From Cryptosporangium arvum DSM 44712 (GTDB lineage: Bacteria > Actinomycetota > Actinomycetes > Mycobacteriales > Cryptosporangiaceae), in NCBI RefSeq assembly GCF_000585375.1, contig NZ_KK073874.1, forward strand, positions 8,529,913 through 8,593,912: a stretch of DNA of 64,000 bases. Reading direction: 5' to 3'. The position numbers and the translations under genes are program-made. The notes under the pieces were generated by a model. It was given only the letters and a program-made list of their open reading frames with translations. It was not told the origin of the DNA and ran no database searches. Position 1 is the stretch's first letter. Each line of letters starts with the position of its first letter. Shown piece by piece: positions 18,506 through 27,668 of this stretch.

Positions 18506-20161
18506 TCAGCGCACTTCGACGTCGACGCGGTGGTAGCCCTCGGAGCCGTTCGGAGCGGGGGGCCGGGGCTCGGCGGACTGGGTCACACCGGTGGTGTCGG
18601 TGGCGCGTACCTCGAGCGCGTGGTCGCCGGGGCCCGCGGACGTGGTGTCCCACTGCCAGCTCCACTGGCGCCAGGTGTCGACCGAGTCCGACGCCGCGAG
18701 CGTGGCCTGCTGCCAGGGGCCGCCGTCGACCCGGACCTCGACCGCGGCGACGCCTCGGCGCTGCGCCCAGGCCACCCCGGCCACCGTGACCGTGCCGGAG
18801 ACCTTCCCGGACCCGCGCGGCGTGTCGATGCGGGAGGCGGTCTTGATCGGCGCCTGCTGCGACCAGCCGCGCGGCACCCAGTACGCGTCGAAGTCGCTGA
18901 ACCGGGAGAGCTCCAGGTCGACCAGCCACTTGGTGGCGCTCACGTAGCCGTACAGGCCCGGCACGACCATCCGCACCGGGAAGCCGTGCGCGATCGGCAG
19001 CGGTTCGCCGTTCATGCCGACGGCCAGGATCGCGTCCCGTCCGTCGCGGCAGGCCGCGGTCGGGGTGCCACAGGTCCAGCCGTCGGCGGAGCGACTGACG
19101 AGCTGGTCGGCGCCCGCCTCCGGCTCCACCCGGTCCAACAGGTCCTTCAGCCGGACGCCGAGCCAGCGGGCGTTCCCGGTGAGGTCGCCGCCGACCTCGT
19201 TGGAGACGCAGGCCAGCGTGATGTCGCGCTCGACGAGCGGCAGGCCGAGCAGGTCGTCGTAGGTGAGCGTGAGCTCGCGCCGGACGCGGCCGTGGATGCG
19301 TAGCCGGTAGGTGTCGGGGTTCACCTGGGGGAGCACGAACGCGGTGTCGACGCGGTAGAAGTCGGCGCTCGGCGTGGTCCAAGGGGTGACGCCGGGCACG
19401 TCCAGCTTCGCGCCGGCGGGAACCGGCGGGGCCGGTGACGCCGGGGCGGGCAGACGGATCGCGGCGCGCTGTTCGCTGACCCCGCGCCAGCGGGCGAGCA
19501 GTCGCCCGGCTCCGCCCGCGACGACGGCTGCTCCGGCCGTACCCCCGGCGAGCAGCAGGAACGTCCGCCGCGACGCGCTACCACCGCCCAGCCACGGAGC
19601 ATCGGCGGCGCCGGGAGCGGAGCCGGCCGCACCCCCGACATCGGCCGGCCCCGCAGATCGCCGGGAGTCCAGGGGCGTGCTCGCCTCGATGGCCTTTCGG
19701 ACCAGTGGAGACAGCGCCAGCATCGCGGCGCCCGCCCCCACCAGCGTCGGAATCACCGCGTAGCTGGTGGAGTCCGGGCGCTCGATCGCCGCGAGCGCCC
19801 CAACTACTGCAAATGCCGCAATTACTCCCAAACCGAAGACTATACGACGCTGAGCCAGGACGCCCGCCAGCGCGGCCGCACCCCCGACCACGAGGATCAC
19901 GACCAGCGTGAGCAGCGGTTTGTCCCAGCTACCGAACGTCTGCACGCCGAACTGCTCGAGCGACCGCGGAACCCGGTCGACGACCGCGCCGGCCACCGCG
20001 GTCAGCGGCGACGACGACGGCCCGACGAACGCGGCGACCAGCTCCGCCACCCCGACGGCGATCGCCGCCGACACGATCCCGGCCAGCGCGGCCAGTTTCC
20101 ACGGACGCCGGCGCCCGGTACCGACGCCGCCGGCTTCGACGTCGGTGTCAGTGGTGTTCAC
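18506..20161 (-). CDS. Membrane-anchored molybdopterin-dependent oxidoreductase (sulfite oxidase/YedY type)
   Basis: About 551 residues. The N-terminal part (residues 20-155) has several predicted membrane helices. A twin-arginine-like motif SRRTFLLLAGG at about residues 197-207 then begins a second hydrophobic segment, and a sulfite-oxidase-fold Moco domain follows from about 250. The likely molybdenum-ligating cysteine is C318 in ITLACVSNEVGG. Later conserved blocks include GFPVRMVVPGLYGY and TKWLVDLEL, and a C-terminal immunoglobulin-like dimerisation domain closes the protein. GTG at 20161 has AGGAAGG seven bases upstream. The substrate is unknown; the catalytic domain should face the outside. 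Confidence 0.9.
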   Translation of the reverse strand: MNTTDTDVEAGGVGTGRRRPWKLAALAGIVSAAIAVGVAELVAAFVGPSSSPLTAVAGAVVDRVPRSLEQFGVQTFGSWDKPLLTLVVILVVGGAAALAGVLAQRRIVFGLGVIAAFAVVGALAAIERPDSTSYAVIPTLVGAGAAMLALSPLVRKAIEASTPLDSRRSAGPADVGGAAGSAPGAADAPWLGGGSASRRTFLLLAGGTAGAAVVAGGAGRLLARWRGVSEQRAAIRLPAPASPAPPVPAGAKLDVPGVTPWTTPSADFYRVDTAFVLPQVNPDTYRLRIHGRVRRELTLTYDDLLGLPLVERDITLACVSNEVGGDLTGNARWLGVRLKDLLDRVEPEAGADQLVSRSADGWTCGTPTAACRDGRDAILAVGMNGEPLPIAHGFPVRMVVPGLYGYVSATKWLVDLELSRFSDFDAYWVPRGWSQQAPIKTASRIDTPRGSGKVSGTVTVAGVAWAQRRGVAAVEVRVDGGPWQQATLAASDSVDTWRQWSWQWDTTSAGPGDHALEVRATDTTGVTQSAEPRPPAPNGSEGYHRVDVEVR

Positions 20162-20190
20162 GTCGTCGCCTTCCTGCGCCACGGCACGAC

Positions 20191-21588
<1,398 letters not shown>

Positions 21589-21610
21589 TCAACGGTCCCG
21601 GAGGCCCGTG

Positions 21611-23587
21611 ATGACGTCGTTGGAAACCGAACTCGTACGGGAAGTCGCGCACCTGGAGACGTCGCGGGCGGCGCTCAAGGCCATGCGCGAGCGCACCGAG
21701 GCGCTGACCCGGTCGGACGTGGCCGGTGACGAGTTCTCCGCCGAGGCGCTCGCGCGTGCGCTCGCCCGCCGGATGGAGTCGCTGCTCGACGACGGGACGA
21801 CCCCGCTGTTCTTCGGCCGGCTCGACTTCGACGGCGAGCCGTACGCGGGCGAAACGTTCCACGTGGGGCGTCGGCACATCACCGACGCGGCCGGCGACCC
21901 GCTCGTCGTGGACTGGCGCGCCCCCGTGTCGACCGCGTTCTACCGGGCGGGCGCGCACGATCCGCGCGGGGTGCGCCAGCGGCGGCGCTTCGGGTTCTCC
22001 GGCGGCCGGCTGACCTCGTTCGAGGACGAGCACCTGATCGCAGGCGAAGAGTCGGGGCTCGGGTCGCGGCTGCTCACCGAGGAGATCGAGCGGCCGCGGG
22101 TGGGGCCGATGCGTGACATCGTGGCGACGATCCAGCCCGACCAGGACGTGCTGGTCCGCGCCGACCTGGAGACCAGCCTTTGCGTGCAGGGTGCGCCGGG
22201 CACCGGCAAGACCGCGGTCGGGCTGCACCGTGCCGCGTACCTGCTCTACGCCTACCGGGAGCGGTTGAGCCGGGCCGGGGTGCTGGTGGTGGGCCCGAAC
22301 GCGGCATTCCTGCGCTACATCGCGGAGGTGCTGCCCGCGCTCGGTGAGATCGACGTCTCGCAGCGCACGGTGGCCGACCTGGTGGCGCGGGTGCCGGTGA
22401 AGGCGGAGGACACGCCGGAGGCGCTGGCGGTGAAGGGCGACGCGCGGATGGCCGCGGTGCTCGCCGCGAGCCTGGCGGGCGCGTTGCGTGAGCCCGACGC
22501 GCCGCTGGTGCACGCCGAGCCGGGAGCGCGGCTGCGGCTGGGGCCGGGCGAGTTGGGCGAGATCGTCGCCGAAGCGCGTTCCTCGTACCTGGGTGGGGTG
22601 CCGTACTCGACGGCGCGGGAGCGGGTCGCGCACCGGGTGGCGGAACGGTTCCGGCGGCAGGTGGAGCGCCGGGGCGGGACGCCGACCGACGCGTGGGTCA
22701 CCCGGGTGGCGCGGTCACGCGGGATGAAGACCTGGCTGGAGTCGGTGTGGCCGGCAGCGGACCCGTCGGCGATGGTCGCGCGCCTGCTCGGGGACCGGTC
22801 GCTGCTCGAGCGGGCCGCCGCCGACGTCCTGACGCCGGCCGAACAGGACACGATCGCGTGGCCGTCGGTGCCGCGCCGGCCCCGGTGGACCGCCGCGGAC
22901 GCGGTGCTCATCGACGAGGCGGCCGGGCTGCTCGAGCGGGTGCCGGGATTCGGGCACGTGATCGTGGACGAGGCGCAGGACCTGACGCCGATGCAGGCGC
23001 GGGCGATCGCCAGGCGATCACCCCACGGTTCGCTCACCGTGCTCGGCGACCTCGCGCAGGGCACCGCGGTCGGCGGCGCCCACGACTGGCCGACGCTGCT
23101 GGAACACCTGGCCAAGCCGGCGACGGTCGTCACGCCCCTCACGACCGGGTACCGGATGCCGGCCGAGATCGTCGAGTTCGCGAACCGGCTGCTGCCGGTG
23201 CTGGGAGCCGACGTGGCACCGGCCCGATCGATCCGGCGCACCGTCGGGGCGCTGCACGTTCGTCCGGTGGCGGATCCGGTGGCGGAAGCCGTGGCGGAGG
23301 TCCGCGCCGCCGTCGCCGAGCCCGGCTCCGTAGCCGTGATTTCGGCCGACGCCACGAGCGCGCGCGTCGGCCGGGCCCTCGCCGCTCTCGCCGACGAGGA
23401 CGCCGTCACGCTGCTGCCCGCGAGCCTGGCAAAAGGGCTGGAGTTCGACACGGTCGTGGTGATCGAACCGGCGGCGATCGTGGCCGCCGAGCCCCGCGGC
23501 CTCAACCGCCTCTACGTCGTGCTGACCCGGGCGGTGTCCCGGCTCACGATCCTGCACAGCGAGCCGCTACCGGCACCGCTGGCTTAG
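21611..23587 (+). CDS. helD: HelD/HelR-type RNA polymerase-associated helicase-like ATPase
   Basis: A superfamily 1 ATPase of about 658 residues. An N-terminal coiled-coil arm (residues 1-55, LVREVAHLETSRAALKAMRE) is typical of HelD, which inserts into RNA polymerase channels. Walker A is GAPGTGKTAV with K200. Walker B is HVIVDEAQDLTPMQ, and GDLAQGT, TTGYRMP and KGLEFDTVVV are later helicase motifs. HelD proteins release stalled polymerase from DNA, and some actinobacterial members confer rifamycin tolerance. ATG 21611 is preferred over GTG 21608 because GGAGG lies six bases upstream. It converges on a small membrane-protein gene with a four-base overlap. Confidence 0.9.
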   Translation: MTSLETELVREVAHLETSRAALKAMRERTEALTRSDVAGDEFSAEALARALARRMESLLDDGTTPLFFGRLDFDGEPYAGETFHVGRRHITDAAGDPLVVDWRAPVSTAFYRAGAHDPRGVRQRRRFGFSGGRLTSFEDEHLIAGEESGLGSRLLTEEIERPRVGPMRDIVATIQPDQDVLVRADLETSLCVQGAPGTGKTAVGLHRAAYLLYAYRERLSRAGVLVVGPNAAFLRYIAEVLPALGEIDVSQRTVADLVARVPVKAEDTPEALAVKGDARMAAVLAASLAGALREPDAPLVHAEPGARLRLGPGELGEIVAEARSSYLGGVPYSTARERVAHRVAERFRRQVERRGGTPTDAWVTRVARSRGMKTWLESVWPAADPSAMVARLLGDRSLLERAAADVLTPAEQDTIAWPSVPRRPRWTAADAVLIDEAAGLLERVPGFGHVIVDEAQDLTPMQARAIARRSPHGSLTVLGDLAQGTAVGGAHDWPTLLEHLAKPATVVTPLTTGYRMPAEIVEFANRLLPVLGADVAPARSIRRTVGALHVRPVADPVAEAVAEVRAAVAEPGSVAVISADATSARVGRALAALADEDAVTLLPASLAKGLEFDTVVVIEPAAIVAAEPRGLNRLYVVLTRAVSRLTILHSEPLPAPLA

Positions 23588-23844
23588 GGCTGGTCCTCGT
23601 CGCCGGCCAGGGCGGCGCGCAGCTTGGCCTTCTCGGTCTGACGCTTGCTCATCCGCCCCTCGACCCGCTGGGCGAAGGCTTCCCGCTGCTTGCGCAGCAG
23701 GAAGAACGACAGCGGGGCGGAGAGCAGCAGCGCTCCGAACACCAGCATCCAGGACCGGAACCCGATCACGAACAGCACGAGCGCGCACGCGGCGAACACC
23801 ATGGCCCGCGCGGTCGTGTACAGAAAACCCGGGTGCAGGCGCAT
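23584..23844 (-). CDS. DUF4229 family small membrane protein
   Basis: About 86 residues: two hydrophobic helices (TTARAMVFAACALVLFVIG and MLVFGALLLSAPLSFFLL) are followed by a charged cytoplasmic tail with FAQRVEGRMSKRQTEKAK. The ATG at 23844 has GGAG six bases upstream; a GTG at 23856 is the alternative. The gene starts three bases beyond the mqnE stop. DUF4229 proteins commonly sit beside mqnE in actinobacteria, but no function is known. Confidence 0.8.
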   Translation of the reverse strand: MRLHPGFLYTTARAMVFAACALVLFVIGFRSWMLVFGALLLSAPLSFFLLRKQREAFAQRVEGRMSKRQTEKAKLRAALAGDEDQP

Positions 23845-23846
23845 CC

Positions 23847-25016
23847 TCAGCTCCACATCGGCTGCGGCTCACGACGACGCTCGGCCAGCGGCGTCGGGCC
23901 CTCGTACTCGCGCACCACCTCGTAGCGGGTGTTCCGCTCCACCGGCGTGAACCCGGCGTCGCGGATGAGGTCGAGCAGGCCCTCGCGGTGCATCGTGTTC
24001 GGCGTGCCGTACCCGTCGGCGTCGTGAGTGATCTTGTACTCGACGACCGAGCCGTCCAGGTCGTCGACGCCGAAGTTCAGCGACAGCTGGGCCAGCGACA
24101 GCCCGTGCATCACCCAGAAGCACTTCACGTGCGGCACGTTGTCGAACAGCAGCCGGGAGACCGCGAACGTCTTCAACGACTCCGCGGGCGACGCCATCTG
24201 CGTGCGCTCCTCGAGCCGGTTGCGGATCTTGCCGTCGGCCGGCTTCGCGCCGTCGTGCTGGTAGCGCAGCGGGATGAAGACCTGGAACCCACCGGTCTCG
24301 TCCTGCAGCTCACGAAGGCGCAGCACGTGGTCGACGCGGTGGCGCGGCTCCTCGATGTGGCCGTAGAGCATCGTGCAGGGCGTCTTGAGGCCCTTGGAGT
24401 GCGCCAGCCGGTGGATCCGCGACCAGTCTTCCCAGTGGGTGTCGTGGTCGACGATCTGCCGGCGGATCTCCTCGTCGAAGATCTCCGCGCCGCCGCCGGT
24501 GAGCGACTCCAGGCCGGCGTCGATCAGCTCGTCGAGGATCTCGTCGGCCGAGAGCCCGGAGATCTTCTCGAACCAGTGGATCTCGGTCGCGGTGAACGCC
24601 TTCAGCGAGACGTCGGGCAGGACCTCTTTGAGCGCACGCAGCGAGCGCGGGTAGTAACGCCACGGCAGGTTCGGGTGCAGGCCGTTGACGATGTGCAGCT
24701 CGGTGAGGCCCTCGGACTCCATGTCCTTCGCGAGCCGCACCGCCTCCTCGATACGCATCGTGTAGGCGTCCTTCTCCCCCGGCTTGCGCTGGAAAGAGCA
24801 GTACGCGCACGAGGCGGAACAGACGTTCGTCATGTTCAGGTGGCGGTTGACGTTGAAGACGACGGTCTCGCCGTTCTTCGCGGTGCGGACCTCGTGCGCC
24901 AGACCGCCGAGCCAGGCGAGGTCATCGCAGGCGTAGAGCGCGACGCCGTCGTCGTAGGAGAGCCGCTCACCGGCTCGTACCTTCTGCTCGATCTCACGTT
25001 TGAGGCCGGAATCCAT
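23847..25016 (-). CDS. mqnE: Aminofutalosine synthase
   Basis: A radical SAM enzyme of 389 residues that joins 3-enolpyruvylbenzoate and SAM to make 6-amino-6-deoxyfutalosine. The CxxxCxxC motif CSASCAYC provides C66, C70 and C73. Family blocks include FNVNRHLNMTN, LHIVNGLHPNLPW, SLTGGGAEIFDEE and the C-terminal TVGVDDLDGSV-like region. ATG at 25016 is followed by MDSGLKREIEQ. It is divergent from the NlpC/P60 gene. Confidence 0.95.
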   Translation of the reverse strand: MDSGLKREIEQKVRAGERLSYDDGVALYACDDLAWLGGLAHEVRTAKNGETVVFNVNRHLNMTNVCSASCAYCSFQRKPGEKDAYTMRIEEAVRLAKDMESEGLTELHIVNGLHPNLPWRYYPRSLRALKEVLPDVSLKAFTATEIHWFEKISGLSADEILDELIDAGLESLTGGGAEIFDEEIRRQIVDHDTHWEDWSRIHRLAHSKGLKTPCTMLYGHIEEPRHRVDHVLRLRELQDETGGFQVFIPLRYQHDGAKPADGKIRNRLEERTQMASPAESLKTFAVSRLLFDNVPHVKCFWVMHGLSLAQLSLNFGVDDLDGSVVEYKITHDADGYGTPNTMHREGLLDLIRDAGFTPVERNTRYEVVREYEGPTPLAERRREPQPMWS

Positions 25017-25163
25017 GTGCCCAGCATATGCGGGCCGCGGAGCGACTCAGGCACGTGACTGTTTACGCATATTTTGCTATACCCCCATAGTGGGCTCAAA
25101 CGGACTTATCGGTTCAGGCCACCCGGCAAGCGGTGGGAACTCCGGCAACGGGATCCGCGACTG

Positions 25164-27467
25164 ATGGGCGGCGCGCACCGGAAACCGACGCTGTTCACGT
25201 GTGATCACGCTCGTGCATCCCGCATGTCGATCGCGGTCGGGACCGCGTTGACGCTGTTGGCGGGCGGCGGGGCCGCTTGGGGTGACGTCCCGGCCGGAGT
25301 TCACGCGCTGAACCACCAGCTCGCGCCGGTCCGCCCCGCCGAACCGCGGGACGAGAAGCCGCTCCGCGTGCTCGGCGTCCCGACCGGCACCACGAACTCG
25401 GTGATGGCCAGGACCGGACGTCACCACGGCCCGAACGAGCCGATCACCACGCGGATCGCGCGGGCGTCGGCCGCGGCCGAGGCGGTCGCCGAACGGCTCA
25501 CCGAGGCCCGCGCCGCGCTCGACACGCTCGTCCGTGCGCAGATCCAGGCCACGGTGACTCTCACGCTGGCCCGGACCTCGACCGAGCAGGCCGAATCCGC
25601 CGCCGCGACCTGGACGCGCGAATCGTTCATCGCCCAGGCGAGCCGCCCGGAAGGTCTGGTCGCCGACCCGCGCACCGGAATGCTCGGCCGGCCCACAGCC
25701 GTGCTCGACCTCGAAGCGGCCGAAGCGCAACAGCGCACCGCCACCGACGCCGCCGACCGGGCCACCGCCGCCGTGACCGCCCAGCGCGCCCACGTCGCCA
25801 CGATCCAGCGTGACCTCGACGCCCGGGCCGCCGAACTCCACCGGCTGCGTGCCGCCCGGGCGTCGGCCCTGCTCGAAGCCGATCGTCAACGTGACGCCGT
25901 CGAGGCCGCGCTGGCGCGCAAATACCTGCGTGACGCCGACGGGGCCGCCGGAAAAGCCGCGGCCTCAGCGGTGAACTTCGCGCTCGCGCAACGCGGGAAG
26001 CCGTACGAGTGGGGCGCCGAAGGACCGGAACGGTTCGACTGCTCGGGCCTGGTGCAGACCGCCTACGCCACCGCGGACGTGACGCTGCCCCGCACCGCCC
26101 GGCCGCAGTACCGGATGACCAAGCCGGTCCCGGTGACCGCGCTGCTCCCCGGCGACCTGCTGTTCTTCGCTACCGACCACTCCGACTGGAACACGATCCA
26201 CCATGTGGGGGTGTACCTCGGCCGTGGGTTGATGGTGCACGCCCCGACAACCGGAGACGTGGTGCGGGTGGCACCGGTCTGGTGGTCGGAGTTCTTCGCC
26301 GCGGGGCGCGTCGTGCCCGGGCGGCCCGGCCACTGGTCGCCGGCCGTGGATCTGCGCCCCGACGCCCCGGTGCGGGCCACCGCCCGTCGACCCCGGGTGG
26401 TGACTCCGAAAGAGCCGGCGCCGATCGACCCGGCGACGGCCACGCCGATGGTGGAGCAGCCCAAGTCGCCGAGTCCGTCGCCGTCGGAGGTCCCGGCTGA
26501 CGCTGAGGGGCATACGGCTAGTTCGGGTCGTTCGAAGTTGGCTCGGGTGGATGCGGATGGGTCGGGGTCGGGTTCGGGTCGCACCGCCGCGCGTGGTGGT
26601 GCCACCGATCGATCCACGTCTCGACGTGCGACCGCTGACAAGCGGGTTCCGAGCCGGGCGATCCGCGATGCGCAGAAGTCGGAAGGGAACAAGACGCGCG
26701 CCACCAGGGCGGGTAATGCGCGGGCGGCAAAGAGCGGTAAGTCGCGGGCGGGCAAAGCTGTTGGGTCGAGCACGGGGAGAGCGGCCGGGCCACGCACGGG
26801 GAAAGCAGCCGAGCGGCGAGCGGGGAAAGCGGCCGAGCGGCGAGCGGCCGGGCCGCGTACGGGGAAGGCGGCCGGGCCGCGCACGGGGAAAGCGGCCGGG
26901 CCGCGCGCGGCCGGGCACCGCACCGCTCCGGCCGTCGCGGTGCGGGATGGTGAAGCGGGTACTGCAGGTGCCACCAAGGCCGTCGACGCCCGCCGCACCA
27001 AGGCAGCCGAGCCGCGCGCTGCTAGGAGGGGCGGGGTTCGTCTGGCTCGGTCCGGCGAGGTTCACGGTGTTCGAGCCGGCGGAGTTCGTGGGACTCGGGC
27101 GGGCGGACTCCGTGGCGTTCGAGCCGGCGAGGTTCGCGGTGTCCGAGCCGGTGAAGTTCGCGGCACGCGGGCCGGTGAAGTTCGCGGCACGCGGGTCGGT
27201 GAGGTTCGCGGTGTCCGACCCGGCGAGGTTCGAGGCACGCGGGCCGGCGAGGTTCGCGGCGCGCGGGCCGGCGAGGTTCGCGGCACGCGGGCCGGCGAGG
27301 TTCGCGGCACGCGGGCCGGCGAGGTTCGCGGCGATCGGGCCGGTGGGGTCGGGGGCGCGCGGGTCGGTACGACTCGGGCGAAGGGTGGCCGGGTGGCAGT
27401 GAAGACCTCGTCGACGATCGGGCCGAGCCCACCGGCAGAACCTCGCTCCCCGCAGGATCCGCAGTAG
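25164..27467 (+). CDS. Secreted NlpC/P60 peptidoglycan hydrolase with Arg/Gly/Ala-rich octapeptide-repeat tail
   Basis: About 767 residues. A signal segment (ATG 25164; hydrophobic stretch SIAVGTALTLLAGGGAAWG) is followed by an alpha-helical coiled-coil region (about residues 90-270). The NlpC/P60 domain has catalytic C293 (FDCSGL), H347 (HHVGVYLG) and H359 (MVHAPT). A Pro/Ser linker follows, then a strongly basic tail with two repeat families: GKAAGPRT-like units and about 14 units of VRGTRAGE. Synonymous third-base changes between units (GAG/GAA, CGC/CGT/CGA) support this frame through the repeats. The enzyme should cut peptide stems outside the cell; the tail may bind anionic wall polymers. 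Start assignment is uncertain because the ribosome site is weak. Confidence 0.83.
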   Translation: MGGAHRKPTLFTCDHARASRMSIAVGTALTLLAGGGAAWGDVPAGVHALNHQLAPVRPAEPRDEKPLRVLGVPTGTTNSVMARTGRHHGPNEPITTRIARASAAAEAVAERLTEARAALDTLVRAQIQATVTLTLARTSTEQAESAAATWTRESFIAQASRPEGLVADPRTGMLGRPTAVLDLEAAEAQQRTATDAADRATAAVTAQRAHVATIQRDLDARAAELHRLRAARASALLEADRQRDAVEAALARKYLRDADGAAGKAAASAVNFALAQRGKPYEWGAEGPERFDCSGLVQTAYATADVTLPRTARPQYRMTKPVPVTALLPGDLLFFATDHSDWNTIHHVGVYLGRGLMVHAPTTGDVVRVAPVWWSEFFAAGRVVPGRPGHWSPAVDLRPDAPVRATARRPRVVTPKEPAPIDPATATPMVEQPKSPSPSPSEVPADAEGHTASSGRSKLARVDADGSGSGSGRTAARGGATDRSTSRRATADKRVPSRAIRDAQKSEGNKTRATRAGNARAAKSGKSRAGKAVGSSTGRAAGPRTGKAAERRAGKAAERRAAGPRTGKAAGPRTGKAAGPRAAGHRTAPAVAVRDGEAGTAGATKAVDARRTKAAEPRAARRGGVRLARSGEVHGVRAGGVRGTRAGGLRGVRAGEVRGVRAGEVRGTRAGEVRGTRVGEVRGVRPGEVRGTRAGEVRGARAGEVRGTRAGEVRGTRAGEVRGDRAGGVGGARVGTTRAKGGRVAVKTSSTIGPSPPAEPRSPQDPQ
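26770..26925 (+). repeat. 24-bp coding repeats encoding GKAAGPRT-type units
   Basis: About six degenerate 24-base units inside the NlpC/P60 gene tail, encoding GKAAGPRT with variants such as GKAAERRA. They precede the second repeat family in the same frame and have the same period. Confidence 0.8.
27034..27370 (+). repeat. 24-bp tandem coding repeats encoding VRGTRAGE units
   Basis: About 14 tandem units of 24 bases inside the NlpC/P60 gene. The units at 27276-27299 and 27300-27323 are identical, and 27252-27275 differs by one base. Older units toward the 5' end carry more changes, mostly synonymous in the assigned frame. This is a minisatellite expected to vary in copy number between strains. 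Confidence 0.9.
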
Positions 27468-27609
27468 CCCTGAGTCCCACCAGCATCACTGCCCTCTTCA
27501 GCACTGACACCGGGAAACGATTCAGGCGCACACCGTGACCGTTACGCCATAATTTTCGGCACTGTCGCGAGATATCTGGGTTCTGTCGGCCGTCCAACGG
27601 AAATCATCA

Positions 27610-27662
27610 CTCCCACATGGCACCGTTTGCGCGGGTCGCCCGTTCGAACCGGAAGGTGGGAG
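27610..27662 (+). promoter_or_regulatory. Leader inverted repeat that could mask a ribosome binding site
   Basis: CTCCCAC at 27610-27616 is complementary to GTGGGAG at 27656-27662. The latter contains the probable Shine-Dalgarno sequence of the gene starting at 27669. A smaller CGGG/CCCG pair lies inside. The pairing could restrict translation initiation; this is inferred from complementarity only. Confidence 0.3.
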
Positions 27663-27668
27663 ATAGTA

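Noticed and set aside
27034-27370. CRISPR-like regular repeats
   Set aside because: The repeats are contiguous without spacers, divisible by three and in frame inside a gene.
26551-27402. Alternative plus-strand frame through the 24-bp repeats (FAARGPAR units)
   Set aside because: The frame continuing from the NlpC/P60 domain explains the synonymous pattern of substitutions between units; the alternative frame has no upstream start context or domain.
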